From: Leguminivora glycinivorella
Lineage: Eukaryota; Arthropoda; Insecta; Lepidoptera; Tortricidae
NCBI RefSeq assembly: GCF_023078275.1
Contig: NC_062978.1
Coordinates: forward strand, 25,131,967 to 25,195,966
Reading direction: 5' to 3'
DNA: 64,000 bases
Below the pieces are notes generated by a model. It saw only the letters and a program-made list of their open reading frames with translations. It searched no databases and was not told where the DNA came from. Both the position numbers and the translations under genes were made by a program. This document shows, piece after piece, positions 23,485 through 34,900 of this stretch. Positions within the stretch are counted from its first letter, which is position 1. Each line of letters begins with the position of its first letter.

Positions 23485-23693
23485 AGAGGCGCGTTCCTAC
23501 CGCACACAGTCTAAGCTCTTGTAGGTGAATACGTACCATGCTTGTATGAATGAGATATGACAGGTCGACTGGTCGCGGACTTTTGACAGGCGGTAACTGT
23601 GAGGTAGCCGATAGCGGGTGGGCGGCACTTTCAATAGGGAGCGGGAGTGGCCATACTGTACAATAGTACTCTTTATTATACTGTGCCTGTGCC
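23485..23693 (-). mobile_element. MITE of the CACAGTATAATAAAG family, minus orientation
   Basis: It ends CTTTATTATACTGTG on the + strand and contains GACAGGCGGTAACTGTGAGG and the GGGCGGCACTTTC block shared with 10166-10396. The other terminus is missing or changed where it abuts the LINE tail, so this copy is truncated there. Confidence 0.65.
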
Positions 23694-23901
23694 CTGCAAT
23701 GGTATGTGCGTAGGATAGGCTCAATTATTTTAATTTCATTTATAATTGGTATATAAACGTTGTAAGTTACCAGAATATCATACCAGGAAAAAAATCAAGT
23801 CTGGCGACCCTCGAAACTGTATCGAATGCATTCAAAGGTTAAATGTGGACAAGGTATTGAAAACTCATAATATATATATCATATTGTGTTAGGAGTCGCA
23901 T

Positions 23902-23996
23902 ACATAAATAAATATTATAGGACATTCTTACATAGATTGAACCCACGACCTTCGGATTGAAAGTCGCACGCTCTTACCGCTGGGCCAACGGCTTTT
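23902..23996 (-). mobile_element. Chimeric SINE: family 1 tail on a different tRNA-like head
   Basis: The family 1 tail (AATATTATAGGACATTCTTA) runs directly into a minus-strand head with box B-like GTGGGTTCAAT and box A-like TGGCCCAGCGGTAAGAG. This differs from the family 1 head (TGGCTCAGTCGGTAG). It therefore looks like a third SINE type that shares its 3' end with family 1. Confidence 0.65.
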
Positions 23997-24104
23997 CGTT
24001 TTACTTATTTAAACTTTATTGCACACAATTTTTTTCAAAAGGCAAACAATGCCAGAAGTTATTTTCTACCAGCTAACCTTTGGGCGAAACAGATATCAAT
24101 ACTT

Positions 24105-24456
24105 AAGGGCTTAATGGGTGCAGGAACTAGAGCAATGACGAGAAATGTCATCATCACCCTTTTTACGTTATCCCGGCATTTGCCACGGCTCATGGGAGCC
24201 TGGGGTCCGCTTTGACAACTAATCCCAAGATTTGGCGTAGGCACTAATAGTTTTTACTAAAGCGACTGCTATCTGACCTTCCAACCCGAAGGGTAAACTA
24301 GACCTTATTTGGAATTAGTCCGGTTTCCTCACGATGTTTTCCTTCACCGAAAAGTGACTGGCAAATATCAAATGACATTTCGGTGCGAGCCGGGGTTCGA
24401 ACCTGCGACCTCCGGAACGAAAGTCGCACGTACTTACCGCTAGGCTACCAGCGCCA
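24105..24456 (-). mobile_element. tRNA-derived SINE, family 2, long copy
   Basis: The minus-strand head has box A-like TAGCCTAGCGGTAAGTACG and box B-like GGTTCGAACCCC, followed by the body with GAGGAAACCGGACTAATTCC and GGCTCATGGGAGCC read in opposite senses. Matching copies: 22370-22512 (body) and 61299-61630 (plus, full). The SINE supplies its own Pol III promoter. Confidence 0.75.
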
Positions 24457-24739
24457 GGTGAAGAAAATTGAATGACGAGAAATGTAACACGTAAGTTAAA
24501 ATATTTGTTTATTGTTACAATAGAATAGGCTTTGAATTGTTATTACTTAAATAAAACAGACTACTTTTCCCGTGTCAATGTCAATTATTAAGAGCAAAAT
24601 AACTTGATTAATTAACTATGAAGTGTAACGTAACTTCGGCAATTCATTTATTTATAATTTTGTTAATGTTTACTTAATGCGTTTGTTTAGACTAAATTAA
24701 AGTATAGGCACAGTATAAACCAGTAATAACTCTTCTTAC
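24457..24739. other. No recognised feature
   Basis: AT-rich single-copy-looking DNA. Confidence 0.35.
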
Positions 24740-24900
24740 AAACTTCACGCCGCGCGGTGTGTCCCCCTCCCTCCCCTCGCATGCAGCGAAAACATGCGAA
24801 ACTGGTAATTATTGGGCTGGACAGTCGGGGCCGCGTTTGCGCGCTGTTTTTTATGTGTGTGTGAAAATGACGTCAGTGCCGAGGTCATTTCGTTACTGTT
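24740..24900 (+). promoter_or_regulatory. GC-rich promoter-like island with CRE palindrome
   Basis: The interval is clearly GC-richer than its flanks (CGCCGCGCGG, CGGGGCCGCGTTTGCGCGC) and carries the palindrome TGACGTCA at 24868-24875, a cAMP-response-type site. It precedes a possible first exon. It is not a repeat found elsewhere in the window. That it is a promoter is inferred from composition and position only. Confidence 0.35.
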
Positions 24901-24909
24901 TATGGATGT

Positions 24910-24971
24910 ATGGAGAACAGTTCTAAAAATCCGGATATAACATTCTTCACAATTCCTAGACTTCCAGAAAA
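24910..24971 (+). CDS. Possible first exon of a THAP-like zinc-finger gene (or its remnant)
   Basis: An ATG at 24910 opens a frame with the peptide MENSSKNPDITFFTIPRLPE and runs into a consensus splice donor, GTAAGT, at 24972-24977. The frame extends upstream as VYGC-MENSS. The pattern Cys-x-Asn followed by D-I-T-F-F-x-I-P resembles the start of the C2CH THAP DNA-binding domain. The first zinc cysteine is not in frame: a TGT sits a few bases upstream in another frame, so either the copy is damaged by a small indel or the resemblance is partial. I could not find the next exon. The exon is short, so chance is not excluded. Confidence 0.3.
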
Positions 24972-24999
24972 GTAAGTGGTTTTTATACTTATATTTTTG

Positions 25000-25570
25000 C
25001 AGCGTTAGGTAAAAGTGAGATATAGTGATGCATTAAAATCAATAAGGATTTACCTGTAACGACATTAATTACTTTGCAACCAAATACTTGTTTTTTATTT
25101 AGGTAGATGATGCGATCTATCTTATTTATCTCGAAAGATTGGTACCTACTTAAATATTGTGTAAATACTATTTCGTCAGTATTTAAGAAAAAAACACGTA
25201 CCTACTTGAATGGTACGTAGTAGAAAGTGCGTTTTTGTTTTAAATAATATCTAAGTATAACATATAAATTACCACATACGTGATGTGAAAAGCCGTCCCC
25301 GTGAATATCTCATTTTGCTCGGGATCGTTACACAATCTAGTATTGCGCTTATAATACTAATATATGAATAAAATTTTTTTGTGTATTCAATATTGACTGG
25401 TGTGGTATTGTTATACTAATACGTACAGTTACCTAATAGTACCTATTAGATAACAACAACTTACTTTGTACGAAGATTTTGTTCAACCCTGCGTGACCTT
25501 GCGCAGTAGAGACCGCCCGCATCTACCTGCCGGAGATTAACTACTGAATATTCCTTATACTGTGGTATAG
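25000..25570. other. No recognised feature
   Basis: AT-rich DNA after the possible exon; no convincing acceptor-exon combination continuing a THAP domain was found. Confidence 0.35.
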
Positions 25571-25572
25571 GT

Positions 25573-25717
25573 AAAAAACTTAAGGAAGTCACCTGTTGTA
25601 TGTGTGAGTGACGTGTTCGAATAGGCGTTTGTTTTGTTTGTGTTACTAATTTTAAATATGTGTTCTCTATTCGAACACGTCACTCACACATACAACAGGT
25701 GACTCTCTTAAGTTTTT
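25573..25717. mobile_element. Hairpin MITE with ~50-bp arms
   Basis: Arm 25573-25623 (AAAAAACTTAAGGAAGTCAC and onward) is complementary to arm 25668-25717 (ending CTCTTAAGTTTTT) with very few mismatches, around a 44-bp AT-rich loop. It is non-coding. Confidence 0.8.
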
Positions 25718-27069
25718 CACCAATACGTAACAGCTATTTTTATTTTGTTACAAATATAAAGGTATCAATGTATAATGTATGTATTATTTTGTGTGCCTAA
25801 TGTTTGTATGTAAACGGGTGGCAGTTACTTTTGATAGTATTTTTCAATATTTTTAACTGTTAGAATAAAATATTAGTACAGTCAAGTGTAAAAATATGGG
25901 TGCGTACAACTTATCAAAAATATGTCCCATAGCACTTTATGTCGGCGGAATAAGGTCTCGGTACATATTTTTGAGCGGATAAAATCGATACATATTTTAA
26001 TTTATTCATCCTATGTATCCTATGTATCCTATAAAAAACTATGTTTTATATTTTTTTAATAGGTACTTTACGTGTAAATTATATTATATTAAATATAATA
26101 TATTTATTATTTTATTAAACTCCCTGAACTGCTACAGTTCTCCAGAAAACCTTATAGTATAAGTCATTCCAGAACAAACGACTTCAACGCGGTCTTTCTT
26201 TACACGACGGTTTTGTACTTCGTTTTTGCAATATTAAATTTTTTTAGTCAATTGTGGTATGGGATAACAACCTGTCACTGCAATATCACAATTTACATAG
26301 TTTTCTTGTATGGCTAAGAGAGGCACTGAAACTTCAGCAGTTTCATATGCACTGCCTTTCGGGAATACAGGTCTGCGTTAATGTATGAAAGTTTATATCA
26401 AAACGATTATAGTAATTTCAAAGAACAAAAGACATCAACGCGCCACTGAGACGATAGTTCTGCACTTCGTTTTTGCAATATTAAGATTTTTAACAGATAT
26501 TTATACGTGTTCTGAACACCTGTATATTATATTACCTCGTATAACTATTGTTAATTATACGTAATAGATAATTACAATTACCGTTTGCGACAGATGAAAT
26601 GGAATGTTTTAATTTTAACGGTCGCCTGCTCCGAGTTATGTCGCACTTTCAGTTTTATTAACTGGTTTTTACGCTCGCTGCTTATTGTCTTTATTTTATA
26701 TTAATGCAATATTTATGTAGTTTAGCAGCCCATTTACGTTCAGACGAACGGTTTCATTGGGTTAGTAATTTTACGTCAGAAATCAGCTCTGGATACGATA
26801 ACGATATGGATCGAATTCGTCGGGATCATAACAGACGTTTTTACAGAGAAGGGCGAACAAATGGGCACAAAGTTTGTTAATTTTTTGAGCGAATAAAGTT
26901 GTGAAGGATACGGGAGAGTTTATTTATTATTATATATGTTACGCTGCTGTCTTAGAAAAAATATAATGTGCATTAGTACACCAGGTACCTGCAACATAGT
27001 CTTTGCTATCAAAATCGCCGCGGGTTAAGTTTGGGCTTTAAGTATTCGGCTATGTAATTCAAAATCACA
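25718..27069. other. AT-rich DNA with an old direct repeat
   Basis: 25881-26030 contains GTCAAGTGTAAAAATATGGG and ATATGTCCCATAGCACTT, which I recognise as a common lepidopteran repeat. A diverged direct repeat (CTTCAACGCGGTC... TACTTCGTTTTTGCAATATT) occurs at about 26163-26260 and 26405-26485. The stretch 26270-26350 carries a short piece of the SINE-like repeat seen at 17755. No gene is seen. Confidence 0.45.
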
Positions 27070-27262
27070 GGGGGGCGATTTTTGAATCTCGCATACGGGA
27101 TTTTGTCACTAAAATACCGGTTGAAAATGGTGACTTGCTTATTATTTTCAGTGACAATATTCTGAATTCGAACGCCGTGAGACTCAAAAATCGGCCCCCT
27201 GCGGGCAATTCACCGTTTTCAACCGGTATTTTAGTGACAGTGAGACTCAAAAATCGGCCCCC
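27070..27262. mobile_element. MITE with GGGGGCGATTTTTGAATCTC ends
   Basis: The left end GGGGGCGATTTTTGAATCTC and right end GAGACTCAAAAATCGGCCCCC are inverted. Inner arms TCACTAAAATACCGGTTGAA and TTCAACCGGTATTTTAGTGA are also inverted. An extra internal copy of the right end (GAGACTCAAAAATCGGCC near 27179) shows partial internal duplication. Confidence 0.8.
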
Positions 27263-27889
27263 AGGTCCTGAATTGCTAACGTGGCACAGAATGTTATTGT
27301 AAATCAGTTATAAACTAATTATTTATATTAAAATTTATTACAAACGCCGAACAGGATATTTTCTGTTTAGCAAGAAAATTAAGTCCTGTATTTTGAACTT
27401 TTTCTTCTTATGCGTGTTTTTTTAAGTTACTTATTGACGCACGAGTAGTTGTAAGTTCAAGCATGGCTTAGTTCCTGGATACTATAACCAGTTTGAATAC
27501 AACTTGTTACAATTAAAGTGTTGTAAAGCATTTCTCATTGCAAATTTATCCATCGTGACTGCGGCCGCACTCATGGCCGAGTCTTTAGAAAGCGAAAGAC
27601 ACCAGAAAATTTATCATTGAGTAACAACACCGCCACTTTAAGATACTTACCGTAATACCCATTTAATTATGCATTTTACTCACCTTTATATTAAAAACTT
27701 TCTTCTAATTCTTGATGTAATAAAAGCACTGATAAATATTAAGTGTAATTCACCATTGTTCACTTTCAGGCAGATTAGTCACGATCACTGTCAATTAAAA
27801 AAAAATCACGTCACACGTTCCCGCCAATATTCAAAACCGCGTTCGAAAAATGAATTTCTGTAAAGCGTTCCATTTCAAAGGACCCGATG
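27263..27889. other. No recognised gene
   Basis: A consensus minus-strand splice donor (AAGGTGAGT, + strand around 27679-27688) stands out and could end a minus-strand exon beginning in the GC-rich island at 27.9-28.1 kb. No protein supports this. Confidence 0.3.
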
Positions 27890-28110
27890 TCAACGGCCGC
27901 GATTTGGACACTGGCAGTTTAGTTTTGGCTGAACGCGCGAGTGCGCTTGCAATAAAAGAAAGAAAAAAGGTTCGAACGTTCCAAGTTTGAATAGTGGCGG
28001 GAAGTGCGTACCTTGCGAGCGTGGAGAGCGTACGCTAGGACGTGCGGGTTTCGACTGCGGTCAGTGCGGCGTTCTCTGCTTGCCCACTCTAACATGTGTT
28101 GAATGTTAAT
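27890..28110. promoter_or_regulatory. GC-richer island, possible promoter
   Basis: The stretch has CACGTGCGGGTTTCGACTGC-like composition, GAACGCGCGAGTGCGC, GTGCGTACCTTGCGAGCG and TCGACTGCGGTCAGTGCGGC, in sharp contrast to AT-rich DNA on both sides, and it is not repeated elsewhere in the window. It lies upstream, in minus-strand sense, of a good splice donor. Function is inferred from composition only. Confidence 0.25.
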
Positions 28111-28781
28111 CCCTGATATTGCAGCTAGTTTATCTAGACCCGCTACACTCACTAACACAACCTCCTTACTTATGCTCTATGAAATGTCATACACACTAAA
28201 GGGGCCATTTCGTTCTGGCCACAAACTAGTCTAAAGTTGTGTTACAAAACAATAACGTTTCAAGTTTCATAATTTCACCAAAACATCCTTTTCGGAATTT
28301 TTTCACGCACTGATTTTAAATACTAATTTTTGCAATGTTTACAACCCAGTATTGTACAGAAATGTTGAAGCTTAGCAAAAATACGCGAATTGCATAATGA
28401 GAGTTTGCGAAAACTATTTTAGTAAAAAAAGTTTCCATTGCGCTATGATAGTAAAACAATTACGGAGCTGGTGAAGGTACGGTCAATGATATTGACTAGA
28501 TTCATGTCATTTTATTAATAAAACTGACCTATAAGTACCTACATACAGGTACCTACTTTGTTTAGTCACAAACTATTTACGGGAAAATTAAATACGTAAG
28601 TAAATATACAGAGCAACAATAAATATTTTAGTGCCAAGATTTGGTTGACCGTTTACAGTTTTAGCGCCATTCTTTACCTACATCAATTAAATGGTTCTCA
28701 GCGACATCTATCGTATAAGGTCTGAAACCCATAAACGGAATCAAGTTTTTCTTCAGTTCTTCCCAGGAACTATAATTTAAA
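28111..28781. other. No recognised feature
   Basis: AT-rich flank of the LTR retrotransposon, ending in its target duplication. Confidence 0.4.
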
Positions 28782-28786
28782 ACTAC
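28782..28786. repeat. Target-site duplication ACTAC, left
   Basis: ACTAC immediately precedes TGTAACAGAAC of the left LTR and is repeated at 40502-40506 directly after the right LTR. Confidence 0.8.
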
Positions 28787-29448
28787 TGTAACAGAACAAG
28801 CGTCTATGACGAGGAAATGGACTCGTTATTACATATAAAACTTACGGCGAATCAACTTTTCCTTGACCAACTTTCTTGGTGCATATTTTCTTTGAGATTT
28901 CATTGAATATTTTGACAAATAATATCTTTGAAGCTTTATCACATATTTAGTCACGTCTTCACTCATAAAATTCACTATTATTAGATGCAAAACAGGTTGG
29001 AAAACGTATTTATCAATAAACTACGTTCACATGGACGGAATACTGACACTGACAGTTGTCAGCTGAGTAACGTTCCGATATTATGTCTTGGTTTCATTTA
29101 CAAGTCAAAGAAATAATAATGACTAATAATATTGGTTATTATGCTTCCTGAATATATCATTCAATGTAACAATTAGGAATAAATGTGATCTTTCATTGCA
29201 AAGTTATTTACTAAATTGATTTAAACAATCTTTCACAAAATAATATTTACGTAAAATATAAATATTTATCGATTTACGGAACGCTCCACTATTGGACTAC
29301 ATAGGTATCAATATCAATAGCTCTGTCTCTCTCTAAAACACGTGCACTCGGCATCTGTTGATAAGCAAACATCCGTGTGTAAATCGTGAACTCTAATGCA
29401 TAGGGCATAAGACTTAGTAAACAAAGCAAACGTTTGAGTAGCCATCAT

Positions 29449-29665
29449 GTCGGAAGTCGAATGTCGGAAGTCGAATGTCGAATGTCGGAAGTCGAATGTC
29501 GAATGTCGGAAGTCAAATGTCGAATGTCGGAAGTCGAATGTCGGAAGTCGAATGTCGAATGTCGAATGTCGAATGTCGAATGTCGGAAGTCGAATGTCGG
29601 AAGTCGGATGTCAGAAGTCGGAAGTCGAATGTCAGAAGTCGGAAGTCAGAAGTCGGAAGTCGGAG
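29449..29665. repeat. Heptamer array in U3 of 5' LTR (31 units)
   Basis: Units of GTCGGAA, GTCGAAT and close variants (GTCAGAA, GTCGGAT) follow one another without spacers for 217 bp. Seven is not a multiple of three, so all three frames read the same seven-residue repeat. The array ends 8 bp before the TATA box, the usual place for activator sites. Confidence 0.9.
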
Positions 29666-29673
29666 ATAGAATC

Positions 29674-29708
29674 TATAAAAGGGTCGGAGCGAGCCGACGC
29701 GCGTCATT
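29674..29708 (+). promoter_or_regulatory. Core promoter of 5' LTR: TATA box and initiator
   Basis: TATAAAA at 29674-29680 is followed, about 30 bp later, by TCATT at 29704-29708, an arthropod initiator-like sequence. Between them lies GGGTCGGAGCGAGCCGACGC. The same arrangement is at 38259-38293 in the 3' LTR. Confidence 0.65.
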
Positions 29709-29760
29709 CTTCAAATATCTACAAGACTAACAATGTCCCTGGCTTTCATGTGTTATACTG

Positions 29761-29766
29761 GTGAGT
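29761..29766 (+). other. Splice donor in LTR leader
   Basis: CTG|GTGAGTG is a strong 5' splice site 57 bases after the inferred start. In this copy a short frame (MSLAFMCYTG) opens at 29732 and crosses the donor. In the 3' LTR the first ATG is GTG. Use of the donor is inferred. Confidence 0.4.
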
Positions 29767-31919
29767 GAAGTTGTTCTGCTATTGTTTCTTTGTTTGTTTT
29801 TACTTGGAAATTATTCTAAGTGATTGTAAACTTTGAAATTGTGTCTCTGTTTGATTGTGCGGGGATAATATCGTCGTACAGTTGAACTTGGACCTGTGGT
29901 GGAATTGCTTTACCGTCAGTTGTGGGGTTAATTTAGTGTTCTATTTATAGTGTAGTGTTACATTTAAATTGTTGTGTATAGTGAAGTTTTCTGTGCTTTG
30001 TTTCATGAGTGCCGTCAAGCAATACAAAGACTGGGTCGATGTATGGCTGGTGCTTGGAGATAAGTCTGTGTTTGGTTTTGTAGGGAGTAATTCTTGCAAA
30101 ACTAAGCTTAGATTATAGCACGTAAAGGAAACTTCACTCGTTTGTTTAGTTGGTCAGTAAAATTGGATTTAGTAATTTTCTATGGGGTTATTTTGTGAAA
30201 GTTATAAGCCAGATCATTGTTTGTGACAGACTGTTGTCCGGCTAAGCGCTTTATACCTTGCGGCTGTTAAACATAAGGCGTTTAGGGGTCTTTTTGTTCC
30301 AAGTGGAGGGCTTGGGCGCTTTTATTTACTTACAAAAGCGTATTTTCTCACCGGTCTCAAAGAGTCCAACTGTTAGATGGAAGTGAGGACTTTCACGATT
30401 GACGAAAGACATTAGGAGTAATCCTTGCTCACTGAAGTCGGCAGTATTTGAGGCTGGGGTCCTATATATATTTATATTTATTTACTCGGTGCTCTAGTCC
30501 ATGCTGGCGTTGGTCGCTGGGGATTTCGGTTGTGATCGATCCACATCTAAGTAAAGTTGATCGCAGCTGGGTCTCTCATGTGGCTGGTACTGGTGTGTCC
30601 TAGAATACTGGATATATACACGGATAGGGCGATCTACTCTCTGCTACCCTAGCCCGCGGGCAAGAGCAGAGGGGGGGATCAGAACACAAGCCTATAGGTT
30701 GCCTATCTCAGCTTCGCTGGCTGAACTGTACAGTTCTAGTAGGGATACACTTGCACATATTCTGAACACAAGATCTATGGTAAGTGAGGGTCTGTGTTTC
30801 AGATATGTTAGAGTAGGAAAAACATTAGGATAAGGGTAGAGTCACACACTATTTCTATGAAAGTAGAGTTCTGTTATGATTGGTCTTAAATTATAATTGG
30901 TCAGCGTGTATCGTGGAGAAATAATTTAACTACTACTATTTATATGGTTTAAATGGACTTTAAATGTGGTGTTTACTATCTTAAAATATGTGGTAATATT
31001 GGTAATTTATAAAAACTCTTATTACTTAATTCATTTGAGTGAAATTAATAATTGTGGTAGCAATTTCTGATCTTTCGGTGTGGCTGCGGGACACTTAATG
31101 TTGCTAACTAGTTTTTCAAGGTAAATTCTATCAAGTTGGTTAGGGAAACAAACTATTCTTTGGAATAAAAAGCATAGGTTTGTTATAGGGCCCAGTGGCA
31201 TGCGAGCGCCGTCCACTGATGGAAAGTCAAAAGCTTAGAGAAGTTAGTAGACTTGCTTAGTTCTTATAAAAGTTAGCGACTGCTCGGTGTTTCGATAAAA
31301 CATTAGAAAGATCGAGAAGTTATGGTCTATTAGCAGTATTGGGGAAAGGGGGGTTTAGCTAGGGAAAAAGAGACAAAACAAAAAGGGGGTTAGTTTTTAG
31401 ATAGATAGCCCTTCAGGCTTACTTGCTTAGGATCCTGATAAAGTGGTTTGATCAGGTCAGGGGTCCCATACCGTATCGCAAGCCCTTGCCCAAGCCGGGA
31501 CCACTAATAAGGCGTAGCGGATGATTACCAAAATATTTTTTAATATTTCTTTCATGTATGTTTCACTCACTAATTTTTATTCTAAAATTTCTTCATCACG
31601 TCATTAATTTTCTCACATATAACTTTCTAGGCCTAAATCTGATATAATACTCCACTATAACACTATATTATTATGCTACAATAACCTTTATTCTTCTTTA
31701 AAATATAAATAAATAAAATTTTAAAAATTAGTCAAAAATACAGCTGATACTCATTAAAGGATCTAGGTTATCGCGGTTCACATCGAAGGGTTCTACTTAT
31801 TCACGCTAGACGATCACAAGGCCAAATTTACGGGGTATATTTAAAGGGGGGTTAGCTATACTGTTGATTAGTCAAGTAAGTAAGTAAATAAGTAAGGTGA
31901 GCGGAGGTTTAGTTACTTT

Positions 31920-31937
31920 TGGTGCCGAGTAACCAGA
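31920..31937 (+). other. Primer-binding-like site
   Basis: TGGTGCCGAGTAACCAGA begins 3 bp after the 5' LTR. A TGG start just inside the left LTR is what pairs with the CCA end of a tRNA primer. I could not assign the tRNA. Confidence 0.55.
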
Positions 31938-34900
31938 ATTTTAATAACCTTATTTTATTAGCCTTACCAGGCTACATTTGTTGCTGTGAAGACGAGTGGG
32001 TGTGCTGTATTTCTGACTTATTTCATCTCTAAATAAAACTCATATACCTAATATTTTTATTCAATCGCTATTTCATAAAAACAAAAATAACTTTATTGTT
32101 AATAAACACGTCTGTAGTATTTTATTCCATTGTCTTGCCGCGTTCCGAGCGAAGTCATGCATCGATGCAGAATCGATTGTATGTTCATCCCCTATCTTTG
32201 GTATCTTCTGAAACATAAAATAATAAAATTAAATTAGCATAGTAAACTATGACAAAATATATTTCTAGGAAATTAGCTCATAATCGCAGTGGTTGAACTA
32301 AATATTGTCCCGATTAGGCAATTTTAGCACCATTCGGGTTGCATTGCTACGTAGCAATTGTTGGCATTGGCACATCTTGACGTTCCTTTGCGCCTATGCG
32401 CAGTACTATTATTTATTCTGTGCCTTAATGTATCTTTTTCTAGCTGTGGGATAGGCGGGGCTAGTACGTAAAATACTAGGTACTTATAGAAAAAATACCC
32501 ATGTACCTAAAATAAAAGGCCGGAGGCGCGGAGCTAAGCACTTTAGAAGAGTTTGCCACTTCGTGACCGGAATTGGAAACATAAATGTGTGAACTATGTA
32601 CAATAGCAATAGAATTTCATGTTAAAACAAATAGTTCTCTATATGTCTAGTACATTTTCATAGCAGGCTCTGCCATCTTCAGGACTATTTTGAAAGCTCA
32701 CATCACGTTTGCACTTCACACCGGAGATCGGATAGCTTCGATGCTGTCTTATATAGTCTATGAACACTCTGATGATATACATATTCCTAGCAGGCTTGTT
32801 ATACAGAATTTCATTCATAGGCAGGATAACTACAGTCTAGATGTAAGGTTATTTTCCTAAAATAATCCAGGATACCTAAGCCCTAGATTTAAGACCTAGT
32901 AATACAAGAAGATAGGCTCTAGTCTAATGCTAATGGGGGCGCGATTATTTATTGTCGCGCAGATGTACAAAATTGTAGGTGGCATCCCACCATTTTTCTA
33001 TGAATGCTGAATAGCTACACGCATGTTATACTATGACAGTACCTCCTTCGATGGATGGTTTGTTTGCATTTTAGTTGTCACTCTATAATCTACATATTGG
33101 CTTACAGGATTTCATACATCATACAATAATTTGGCAAATTGTTTGTACCAAATATTGTCACTGTAATGCAGCCGTGAGAAGAACAGGTTTCTGTCTGTTA
33201 AGATATAGGTATTAATAATATTAGGACTAATTTAAGTTCATTAGCTTATAAGTCATCATATATTTTCATATTACATCCGTAGTAAACAAGCATACGTCTC
33301 TCTTGATGGTGAGAGGTCACCATAGCCTATATCTGCCAATTATTTCAATAAATTAAATCCACTGTACGAATTTCAACTTTCTATACGTATATATTTTTAC
33401 TGTAGTAATACAAATAAGTATGTATGTATAAATAAGATTTTTAATAGCTCCATATGACATGAGTTCGTTACCTCACATGATAAGCTGTAGGCTAGTCTAA
33501 AATAGTAAGTGTAAAACCATACAATTATTATGTTCGGTAGATTGTGTACACAGCTTTTATACAATATTACACAAGTCAGGAGTATGCCAACATACTGTAC
33601 TTCATTACAACCATGTCAAACATATCCTACGAAATATTAGCATTACCAGCATCTGGGAGGTCGTACCTCGCCATACCTTAACTCCATCACTGCTTGCTCA
33701 TTGTCACAATTGCTCAAATAATTTTATGAAAATTGATTGAAACTTGTAATATTCCTGTTAAGTAGGCATAGATAATAAGCACCATTACTACTATAAAACC
33801 ATATTTTACTGAGGTTCAGAAATCGTATGTAGTATGTGGTACGCAGTAGGAATGTAAACTTACCTAACATGACCAGGTCCGATCTGATTGTCGGATTACT
33901 TTGTGGTCAGTAACGTTGAACGAGCTGGTAGTGCAGATCAGCGACACTGAAAGGAAATAGTCAGACATTAGAAATATAATATTAGATAGAGTAAGAAAAG
34001 GGTTTAGTTTTAGAGTTAGGTCCTGCCAAATTGGGTTCAATATTATTTCATTTATCTATTCACGGGGGCGCGTCGCTTAATTTTTGGAACTAAGACACGC
34101 CCATGAGAAATATTGTGTCAGAAAAAACAACGCATACAGCAAAATGTACAAAAGGAAAAAAAAATATTAAAAAGTTTGAGAACCCCTGCCTAGCAGTTCA
34201 TATCTACATGAGCTAGGACATAAATGAGTTAGTAATAAGTTTGCTTAACCAATAAAATTAGGATAAATTAATGTAAGTTTAATTTTCACTTCATTGCTTA
34301 TTGCCATCGCTATACTTCGCCTAAATTATCTAAATATAATATTAATGCCATGAGCTATTAACTTTAAAATTTAATAAATAGTACGAGCTATTATAAAATA
34401 TAAGTACCTTTCATTTATATGAAGTCAGTAGATATATGGGGAACGGTCCGTGACCACGTATCATTAAGATTGTTTATATTTATCTACTGGTTAAGAAAAA
34501 AAAAAGAATTCCTCAGTCAACCTGCATGTTGCCGACAGCTGGTTGATGTTCTTCAATGATGATAATCCATTTCATATACTGAAAATTGATACATACACTA
34601 TTTAAACTCAATGTAGCAGAAATAAAATCTATGCTAAGTCTGGATTTTTAGTCTACATAATTTTATTTAGGTATACAAAAATACAAAATTAAAGTTTGGA
34701 CAAGTTACAATGCCTATTTTTAAATGCCATGACATTCATTTGAGGTCCTACAAATATTGCTTTCCATAATCCAGAGAAAGTTTATATGTTGTTACGGAAA
34801 CAACGTTACAATTTCCAAGAACAGTTAGGTAGCCTAGATCAAATAAATTAGTCAAAGATATAATTTTAATGCTTACCGTTTAACCAAGGTATGTTCAGTT

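Larger units (their letters stand above)
28787..31916 (+). repeat. 5' LTR (3130 bp)
   Basis: It is bounded by TGTAAC...GTTAC. Inferred layout: U3 28787 to about 29703, with a heptamer array and TATA box; R/U5 from about 29704, with a splice donor (29761) 57 bases after the predicted start. AATAAA signals near 31708 would place RNA 3' ends close to the LTR end. R would then be about 2 kb, which is unusually long. Open frames in the array are artefacts of the 7-bp period. Confidence 0.85.

Noticed and set aside
29434..29764. Open frames of 64-105 codons with repeating MSEVECRKS-type residues (also at 37998-38315)
   Set aside because: They arise from the 7-bp array: a heptamer reads as the same seven-residue repeat in all three frames. 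The array is in the U3 promoter region of an LTR, so it is not a protein gene.
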